Shown: positions 1 to 5,453 of the stretch, piece after piece
Numbering within the stretch: position 1 is the stretch's first letter
How the letters are laid out: the number at the start of each line of letters is the position of its first letter
Assembly (NCBI GenBank): GCA_001629235.1
Contig: LUSA01000002.1
Location: 2,989 to 8,441, forward strand
DNA length: 5,453 nucleotides
Direction of reading: 5' to 3'
Origin: Marine group II euryarchaeote REDSEA-S43_B8
GTDB taxonomy: Archaea > Thermoplasmatota > Poseidoniia > Poseidoniales > Thalassarchaeaceae
The notes under the pieces: generated by a model
What the model saw: only the letters and a program-made list of their open reading frames with translations
Database searches by the model: none
Told to the model about the DNA's origin: nothing
Made by a program: the position numbers and the translations under genes

Positions 1-6
1 TTTCTT

Positions 7-1477
<1,471 letters not shown>

Positions 1478-1800
1478 TCGCGTGAGCGGAATCACTGATC
1501 CTATCAGAGTCTGTTTGTCACAAGTTTCACTTATTGGTTATTGGCGCAGGTGCACTTCATTTCGTTACATGAAATACCCTGCTCTTGCACCCCCTATCGG
1601 GGGCCAAGTCATAATTGTGGTTAACCTCCTAAACCACGAAAAGTCTCGTGGCCGCACTTCCTCGGCTGCGTCATGCTTGATGGAAGACGTCATAGCACTA
1701 GGTGCTCGGTCTCCAACGCCAGCTCGACGCAGCGTCTCGCCGACCTTCATGCCGTATAAGAACGTGACGAGAGGGGATACGGGCGCTTCCCTGCAGTGCC
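1478..1800 (-). promoter_or_regulatory. secY-16S intergenic region / presumed pre-16S leader
   Basis: About 320 bases between the secY stop codon and the mature 16S 5' end, with no convincing protein gene. It should hold the 16S promoter and the 5' half of the pre-rRNA processing stem. The best TATA-like stretch on the minus strand is TTCTTATACG (1762-1753), but it is weak and its upstream element is not purine-rich, so I do not assign a promoter. Several short perfect inverted repeats are visible: 1694-1706 (5 bp stem, 3 nt loop), 1634-1651 (6 bp, 6 nt), 1617-1637 (6 bp, 9 nt), 1590-1603 (5 G-C pairs, 4 nt) and 1495-1507 (5 bp, 3 nt). There is no T run longer than four on the minus strand, so no classical archaeal oligo-T terminator separates secY from the 16S. 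The 3' trailer needed to recognise a bulge-helix-bulge processing site lies outside the window. Confidence 0.6.
1617..1653 (-). promoter_or_regulatory. Two overlapping hairpins around an SD-like AGGAGGT
   Basis: In minus-strand RNA, CCACGA (1651-1646) can pair with UCGUGG (1639-1634) across a 6-nt loop, with two further G-U pairs at the base. Alternatively GUGGUU (1637-1632) can pair with AACCAC (1622-1617), placing AGGAGGU (1630-1624) in a 9-nt loop. The two stems share bases 1634-1637 and cannot form together. The stretch TTAGGAGGT is a perfect 9-base complement of the 16S 3' end. The pairing is seen directly. A regulatory or processing role is inference, and short inverted repeats like these can arise by chance in GC-rich leaders. 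Confidence 0.3.
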
Positions 1801-2685
1801 CTAGTCTGCTCCGAAGAACTCTCGGAGGACAGGATGCATCTCCATTGCCTGCTCCTTCTGTATCTGCTCGTACGTCCTGAGGATGATTCCTACGGCCAGT
1901 AGGAGACCGGTTCCCGTGGCGTTCCCGACCGTCCCGAGCAGGTCCGCCCCGGCTGCCAGGAGCCCGACGAAGGCACCGGAGAACAGCGTCACGGGAGGAA
2001 TGTACCTCTCCAGTATCCGCTCCAGGACTACCGGGTTCTTCCTGAATCCGGGTATCTGCATGCCCGTCCTCTCGATCTGCTTCGCTACGTCCTTCGCCCC
2101 CATGTTGGTCGTCTCTATCCAGAACTTTGCGAACACGGTCGAACCGGCGGTCATGAAGAACACGTAGACGAACACGTGCATCATTATCTGCCACAGGGAG
2201 TGCCCGTGGATGTCGCCCTGCTGGTTCAGCAGCGGAATCAGCCAGTCGCTCACCCCCCCTATCATGGAGCTGTACCAGGCGAAGCCGTCGTGGGGGGTTG
2301 TCGAACCCTCGTAGTAGGAGCCGAACCACTCTGATTGGCTCCATGCCCCGTTGGACCCGAGTATCGGGACCGTGGAGAGGGTGGGGTGGCTGTGGAAGAG
2401 CAGTGTGAACATGTTCACGTTCGCCAGAAGGGCTGCCATCAGAATCACCGGGATGTTGCTCGCATAGACCAGCCTGATAGGGTACTGCCCCCTGTGGCCC
2501 CTGACCTTTCCATGGGTCAGCGGTAGTTCCAGCTTGCTTGACTCAGCGTACGCCACCACCAGGAACACTATGATCGAGGAGATGAGCGCGACTATCGGGT
2601 TTGCATGCTCCAGGAGCATCATCTCGAACCCGTTCTCCTGAACGAGCTGCGAGTTGCTTGCAGTCCTTAGCGTGTAGAATATCAT
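1801..2685 (-). CDS. secY: SecY C-terminal part (TM5-TM10), separated by frame break
   Basis: C-terminal half of the protein-conducting channel subunit SecY, which passes or inserts nascent chains at the cytoplasmic membrane together with SecE and Sec61-beta. Numbered from the ATG at 2685 (294 residues): TM5 about 29-46; the cytoplasmic loop with YAES, LPLTHGKVRG and YPIRLVYASNIPV (45-80); TM6 about 74-92; a long outside loop to about 164; TM7 166-188; the ribosome-contacting loop with GFRKN and the ERYIPPVT motif (213-233); then TM8 and TM9-10-equivalent segments to the end (HPVLREFFGAD). Helix numbers are approximate. SecY-like sequence continues in frame upstream of this ATG (PPSGTLP and before) back to about 2748, where a TGA at 2760-2758 closes the frame. 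The ATG is therefore an internal methionine, not a true start. The ORF has no SD of its own and is the downstream piece of a disrupted secY. The 16S follows about 320 bases later. Confidence 0.9.
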   Translation of the reverse strand: MIFYTLRTASNSQLVQENGFEMMLLEHANPIVALISSIIVFLVVAYAESSKLELPLTHGKVRGHRGQYPIRLVYASNIPVILMAALLANVNMFTLLFHSHPTLSTVPILGSNGAWSQSEWFGSYYEGSTTPHDGFAWYSSMIGGVSDWLIPLLNQQGDIHGHSLWQIMMHVFVYVFFMTAGSTVFAKFWIETTNMGAKDVAKQIERTGMQIPGFRKNPVVLERILERYIPPVTLFSGAFVGLLAAGADLLGTVGNATGTGLLLAVGIILRTYEQIQKEQAMEMHPVLREFFGAD

Positions 2686-3499
2686 CGGGAGAGTTCCAGA
2701 CGGCGGGTTCTCGAACGATAGCGGCTGCCCCTCGATAGTGGCCAGTGGGGATTGGGATCATTATCAGGACCAGGATCTTCTGCACGCCCTGGTACAGCTG
2801 CTTGTCTGCCGAGTCCTGCAGGTCGAGCTGGATTATCTTGGCCCCTGAGAAGAGCTGCATGATGATCGAGCCGGTAACGATGGGGCCTATCCCCAGGTGC
2901 ATTATTGAACCGGAGGCTCCGGCCATTATCGCCCGGAACGACGAGAAGACGTCCAGGGTTGTGTCGGACAGCCCGTAGATCATCACGTTGGTCATCATGA
3001 AGTAGATGATGAGGACCAGGGTCGTGGTCCACAGCTTCTGGTTGAAGCGGACGTGCCCCTCGGGCTTGGAGATGCTGGGGTAGACGTCTACGAGCCTCTT
3101 GAGTCCGTATAGCCTGCTTCCGCCTTCGCCTGTGTACAGGAGGCACGAGAGCGCCAGACCTGTGGCAAGTCCGAACAGCACCACCCCCACTAGGAGGAAT
3201 CCGAAGGCTGCCTTGTCCACCCATCCCCAGTAAGAGAATGAGATCACTATTGCCAGCCATATGTAGGCCTTGGCGTACTTCCCTACGACGGGTATCTCAG
3301 AGACCTGCTCTGGGAGGTCCGTCATCGTCCCCCACATTACGAACGCGACGTAAGGGATCGATGTGGCTAGTAGTATCAGGGCCCTGCTCTGGTCGTCTCC
3401 TCCTGCGGAGAGCTCGTCCCGTACCCAGTAGTACAGTGCTCCCCAGTATATCGCGCACATGGCGACGACGCCGAACCAGTTCGGGCCTTTGCTTACCAT
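2543..3499 (-). CDS. secY: SecY N-terminal part with extra four-helix N-terminal domain
   Basis: N-terminal half of the Sec translocase channel. Residues 1-125 hold four strongly hydrophobic segments (about 8-26, 40-58, 76-94 and 97-122) that are not part of the usual SecY. An amphipathic stretch (YGLKRLVDVYPSISKPEGHV, 131-150) then leads into canonical SecY: TM1 about 156-176, the plug region (SSFRAIMAGASGSIMHLG, 186-203), TM2 with GIGPIVTGSIIMQL, then the SADKQLYQGVQK loop and the start of TM3 (ILVLIMIPI, 242-250). From residue 251 to the stop the ORF runs out of the SecY frame over the C-terminal part, so those 68 residues are not a natural tail. The ATG at 3499 is preceded by GGAGG with a 7-base spacer and sits 23 bases after uL15, so the extra domain is part of this gene. 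An even number of added helices keeps the SecY N-terminal helix cytoplasmic. I do not recognise the extra domain. Confidence 0.9.
   Translation of the reverse strand: MVSKGPNWFGVVAMCAIYWGALYYWVRDELSAGGDDQSRALILLATSIPYVAFVMWGTMTDLPEQVSEIPVVGKYAKAYIWLAIVISFSYWGWVDKAAFGFLLVGVVLFGLATGLALSCLLYTGEGGSRLYGLKRLVDVYPSISKPEGHVRFNQKLWTTTLVLIIYFMMTNVMIYGLSDTTLDVFSSFRAIMAGASGSIMHLGIGPIVTGSIIMQLFSGAKIIQLDLQDSADKQLYQGVQKILVLIMIPIPTGHYRGAAAIVREPAVWNSPDDILHAKDCKQLAARSGERVRDDAPGACKPDSRAHLLDHSVPGGGVR
2740..2757 (-). other. secY disruption point: internal deletion plus frameshift
   Basis: The upstream SecY frame is recognisable through ILVLIMIPI, whose last isoleucine codon is 2752-2750. The downstream SecY frame is recognisable from about 2748 (PLATIEGQPL). 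Comparison with the Methanocaldococcus SecY order, recalled from memory, shows about 65-70 residues missing between them: the end of TM3, all of TM4, and the conserved segment with a YGIGSG-type motif after it. The two sides are also in different frames. A single-base sequencing slip cannot explain this, because sequence is missing. Likely causes are a misassembly, a deletion in a cloned copy, or a genuine pseudogene. The exact breakpoint cannot be fixed without an intact homologue. Confidence 0.8.
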
Positions 3500-3506
3500 A
3501 GTCTAG

Positions 3507-3511
3507 CCTCC
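3507..3511 (-). promoter_or_regulatory. Shine-Dalgarno site fixing the secY start
   Basis: GGAGG on the minus strand with a 7-base spacer to the ATG at 3499. It matches the anti-SD CCTCC of the 16S gene in this window. It supports translation from the long start, so the four-helix extension is in the protein rather than an unrelated upstream ORF. Confidence 0.8.
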
Positions 3512-3522
3512 GTAGGGAGAAG

Positions 3523-3948
3523 CTACTCCTCTTCCCACTCACCCCAGTCTTCGCCATCGTCGCCTGTCTCGATGGAGCCGCCTGCGGCCTCCACCTTCTG
3601 AATCGCCTTTGCGCTGGCCTCTGCGACCTTGATTGTGAGTGCCTTATCGATGCTTCCCCTGCCTAGGAGCTTGTCGAAGCCCATCTCTGACAGGTCTATG
3701 GAGTCGCCTTCTGCGATCTCTGCGACCTGTCCCAGGTTGATCGAGGAGTTGACTACCCTGAGTCCCGGGTGGCGGTTGAATCCGTGCATCCCCCAGTGAC
3801 CTGGCATGTACTTCAGGCGAGTCATGACCTTGTGCTTGTTCAGTCCGGCGTTTCCTCTGCCGCCCCTCTTTCCTGCACCTCTGCCTGCCTTCTTTCCTCG
3901 GCCGTGGTAGCGGCTCCTTCCTCTGAATTTGTTAGTCCTAGAAACCAT
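3523..3948 (-). CDS. rpl15: 50S ribosomal protein uL15 (L15), archaeal type
   Basis: Large-subunit protein uL15, an assembly protein with a long basic N-terminal extension that reaches into 23S rRNA. The 141-residue ORF has the expected N-terminal Gly/Arg/Lys-rich region (about 4-36, including AGRGAGKRGGRGNAG), then HGFNRHPGLRVVNSSINLG (55-73), a central segment with LSEMGFDKLLGRG (86-98), and the C-terminal domain with KALTIKVAEASAKAIQKVEAAGG (102-124). The last 13 residues (from about 129) form a very acidic tail with two tryptophans, which I do not expect in most homologues. The ATG at 3948 is 9 bases after the uL30 stop, and GAGG overlapping that stop lies at suitable distance. Its place between uL30 and secY is the standard archaeal spc order. 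Length is normal for the archaeal family. Confidence 0.96.
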   Translation of the reverse strand: MVSRTNKFRGRSRYHGRGKKAGRGAGKRGGRGNAGLNKHKVMTRLKYMPGHWGMHGFNRHPGLRVVNSSINLGQVAEIAEGDSIDLSEMGFDKLLGRGSIDKALTIKVAEASAKAIQKVEAAGGSIETGDDGEDWGEWEEE

Positions 3949-3957
3949 GAATATCCC

Positions 3958-4428
3958 TCAGTACATCCTTGCCGCCAGTTCGACTATGTTTTCGCCTCTG
4001 AATCCCAGGGCTCCGCCGACGGAGTAGGCTCTCTTGACCCCGCCCCATCCCTTGGCCCCTCTCGGCGGGTGGAGTCTGAAGACGGGTTTCATACCCTCTA
4101 CGTCCTTGGTGGTTGCATCGCCGGAGGCGATGGCCTTGGAGAGGGCCTTGATCGTTGAGTGGTCGCTGCAGGACTTGACCTCTGCGTCAGTTACCTCCTT
4201 GTCCCCGGACATCCTTCCTCTCTCGTTGATGAGTGTCGCGATGGTGTCTGCGTCGACCTCGCCCCATGTGACGTAGTCCTTGGCCTTCTGCAGCATCCCC
4301 TCGTAAGCGGGGGTCTTGGGAACGAGTACGGCGTGGTTGACCCTGGTTAGGTTCAGCATGGACATCGTGTCCCTGATCTTCTTGGTCACGCCACGATCGC
4401 TGCGGACTCTGATAACAAGGTAGCTCAT
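3958..4428 (-). CDS. rpl30: 50S ribosomal protein uL30 (L30), archaeal long type
   Basis: Large-subunit protein uL30. Its 156 residues match the long archaeal/eukaryotic L7/L30 form rather than the roughly 60-residue bacterial L30. Residues 1-58 are the conserved ferredoxin-like core (SYLVIRVRSDRGVTKKIRDT, LNLTRVNHAVLVPKTPAYEGML and KDYVTWGEVD). The archaeal C-terminal part contains LINERGRMSGDKEVTD (66-81) and ends in KPVFRLHPPRGAKGWGG (114-130) and VGGALGFRGENIVELAARM. The ATG at 4428 overlaps the uS5 stop by four bases (ATGA), typical of translational coupling. GGAGGAG lies 6 bases upstream inside the end of uS5, giving a strong SD. No truncation or frame problem is visible. Confidence 0.96.
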   Translation of the reverse strand: MSYLVIRVRSDRGVTKKIRDTMSMLNLTRVNHAVLVPKTPAYEGMLQKAKDYVTWGEVDADTIATLINERGRMSGDKEVTDAEVKSCSDHSTIKALSKAIASGDATTKDVEGMKPVFRLHPPRGAKGWGGVKRAYSVGGALGFRGENIVELAARMY

Positions 4429-5192
4429 GCGTTTCTCCTCCCTACTGTGATGTGGAGCCTGTCTCCGACCTGCTCGCTGACCTTGGTCTTGCTTAGCTCC
4501 TCTAGTGCGTTGTATGTGGCCTTTGCGAAGTTGATTGTGGACCTAGTCTGGCCCGAGGACCTTGACCATACGTCTTCGACTCCTGCCAGGGTCAGGACCC
4601 TCCTGCCGTAGTCCCCGATGACCAGTCCCTTACCTGAAGGTGCTGGAAGAAGCGTGATTCGTGTTGATCCCGATCTTCCGGTTACCTTGAACGGGATGCT
4701 GTTTCCTGGGCCCTCTTCTGACTCCCATGAGCCGTTTCCTCTCAGTACTGGTACCAGCTTGAGTTTTGCTTGTGTGATTGCCTTCTGGATTGTGCTGGCG
4801 ACCTCCTTGCCCTTGCAGATGGATAGCCCGACGTAGCCGTCCTTGTTCCCTACTGCGCACAGCACGTTGAACCTGACCCTCCTTCCGGAGTCAGTCATCC
4901 TCTGGATCATGTTGACGCTGAGAACGTCGTCCTCAATCTCCGGGAGTAGCGCGTCGACTATCTCGACCTCCCTGATTGGGTAACCAGTCGCAAGAGCCTG
5001 CTCGTAGGTCAGTATCTCGCCGTTCATCACCATCCTGCCCAGCCTGGTCCTGGGTTGCCAGCTCCTGAGAGCGGCTAGCGGGTCTGGGCCACGCCTTCGG
5101 AAACCGTCATCTGGGTCCTCCGGGGCCAAGGCCAGAGCCAGTCCGGGTGCGATCTGCGTATCTTCCTCTTCCACTTTTGGTTCCTCGGTCAT
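4425..5192 (-). CDS. rps5: 30S ribosomal protein uS5 (S5), archaeal type
   Basis: Small-subunit protein uS5, at the mRNA entry side of the 30S and important for decoding accuracy. Counting from the ATG at 5192 (255 residues), the archaeal core starts at WQPRTRLGRMVMNGEI (45-60), followed by IVDALLPEIEDDVL, the S5 RNA-binding domain (NMIQRMTDSGRRVRF through DGYVGL and KGKEV, about 94-131) and the C-terminal fold (STRITLLPAPSGKGLVIGD, VEDVWSRSSGQTRSTINFAKATYNAL). About 44 residues before the core form an acidic, proline- and alanine-rich extension. The cysteine/histidine positions seen in many archaeal S5 (GCGSWEC-type segment) are replaced here (GNGSWESEEGPGNS, 152-165). The ATG shares one base with the uL18 stop (TGATG); a GTG three bases upstream is an alternative. 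GGGTGG 6 bases before the ATG favours the ATG. Confidence 0.96.
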   Translation of the reverse strand: MTEEPKVEEEDTQIAPGLALALAPEDPDDGFRRRGPDPLAALRSWQPRTRLGRMVMNGEILTYEQALATGYPIREVEIVDALLPEIEDDVLSVNMIQRMTDSGRRVRFNVLCAVGNKDGYVGLSICKGKEVASTIQKAITQAKLKLVPVLRGNGSWESEEGPGNSIPFKVTGRSGSTRITLLPAPSGKGLVIGDYGRRVLTLAGVEDVWSRSSGQTRSTINFAKATYNALEELSKTKVSEQVGDRLHITVGRRNA

Positions 5193-5453
5193 CACTTACC
5201 ACCCTCTATCGACTTCTTGGTTACGGCTACAGCCTTGCTAATTTTCTCCCCTATGTGCTCCCCGTTGACTCTCTCGTCGCTTGGTAGGACTGTCTCCGAG
5301 TGAGGAATTTCCATTCCTGCCTCGACCATCCCCCTGAGTGCTGCGTAGGCCCTGTTTCCGGGCGTGGAGGCTGCTAGACCTATGTCCAGAATGGCTTCGG
5401 AGTGTCCCTTTGAGAGGGCCGAGGTCGCCAATGCGAAACCGGCTAGGTAGCAC
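5192..5453 (-). CDS. rpl18: 50S ribosomal protein uL18 (L18), C-terminal part, cut by window edge
   Basis: The C-terminal 87 or so residues of uL18, which binds 5S rRNA and anchors the central protuberance of the large subunit. The frame is open to the window edge (first whole codon at 5452, reading CYLAGFALATSAL), so the true start is outside and the internal TTG at 5431 is not the start. Archaeal L18 motifs are clear: SEAILDIGL, TPGNRAYAALRGMVEAG, IPHSETVLP and ERVNGEHIGEKI. It ends in EGGK with a TGA that overlaps the uS5 ATG by one base. Its position before uS5 is the conserved archaeal spc order (L18-S5-L30-L15-SecY). Confidence 0.94.
   Translation of the reverse strand, partial: CYLAGFALATSALSKGHSEAILDIGLAASTPGNRAYAALRGMVEAGMEIPHSETVLPSDERVNGEHIGEKISKAVAVTKKSIEGGK

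Noticed and set aside
1634..1651. Intrinsic terminator for the spc operon at the CCACGA/TCGTGG hairpin
   Set aside because: Only three Ts follow the stem and the longest T run nearby is four, in the loop side; this is not a good archaeal terminator.
1565..1750. A possible 61-residue small protein in the leader, starting at the ATG at 1750
   Set aside because: It has no ribosome binding site, its ATG directly follows the weak TATA-like stretch, and nothing in the sequence is recognisable; stop-free frames of this length are common at this base composition.
1478..1800. tRNA or CRISPR elements in the 16S-secY spacer
   Set aside because: No cloverleaf with a TTCRA arm and CCA-compatible acceptor, and no regularly spaced direct repeats, could be found.
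1482..1880. A 132-codon plus-strand frame across the leader and the secY 3' end
   Set aside because: It runs opposite to secY over the coding part, starts beside the 16S 5' end and has no SD or familiar motif.
1565..2344. A 259-codon minus-strand frame overlapping secY and the leader
   Set aside because: It is a shadow of the clearly homologous SecY frame, with arginine- and glycine-rich low-information sequence and no SD.
2740..2760. Programmed ribosomal frameshift in secY
   Set aside because: A shift alone would not restore the missing TM4 and flanking residues, and no convincing slippery heptamer with a downstream structure is visible.
2335..5431. Other plus-strand and alternate-frame open stretches over the ribosomal protein and secY genes
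   Set aside because: All overlap genes with clear family matches and show no motif, SD or operon logic of their own.

Overview
The window looks like a chromosome fragment from an uncultivated planktonic euryarchaeon, most likely Marine Group II (Ca. Poseidoniales) or a close relative within the Thermoplasmatota. The 16S gene carries archaea-specific signature stretches. All protein genes are archaeal-type ribosomal proteins or SecY. A 16S gene beside a spectinomycin-type (spc) ribosomal protein operon has been described before on a deep-sea Group II euryarchaeote genome fragment. Marine Group III or another Thermoplasmatota lineage cannot be excluded without a tree.

Everything reads on the minus strand. 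In transcription order (right to left) the window holds the 3' end of the archaeal spc operon: the C-terminal part of uL18 (cut by the window edge), uS5, uL30, uL15 and secY. These are packed with a 1-base overlap, a 4-base overlap, a 9-base gap and a 23-base gap. After a roughly 320-base leader without a convincing protein gene comes a complete 16S rRNA gene ending about 6 bases from the left edge. The 16S 3' end carries the anti-Shine-Dalgarno sequence ACCTCCT, and the operon genes have matching purine-rich ribosome binding sites.

The region is mostly ordinary housekeeping: ribosomal proteins, the channel that inserts and exports proteins, and the small-subunit rRNA. Four things stand out. 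(1) SecY begins, at a well-supported start, with about 140 extra residues that look like four transmembrane helices ahead of the normal SecY fold. (2) secY is broken near position 2750: roughly 65-70 residues (end of TM3, TM4 and the following conserved cytoplasmic segment) are missing and the frame shifts, so as written no complete SecY can be made. An assembly error or clone deletion is the leading explanation, because SecY is essential. (3) The 16S leader has no run of five or more Ts that would end the upstream operon, and it holds an SD-like element complementary to the 3' end of the same 16S, set between two mutually exclusive hairpins. (4) uS5 lacks the cysteine/histidine set found in many archaeal homologues. 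I see no mobile element, CRISPR array, tRNA or defence system.
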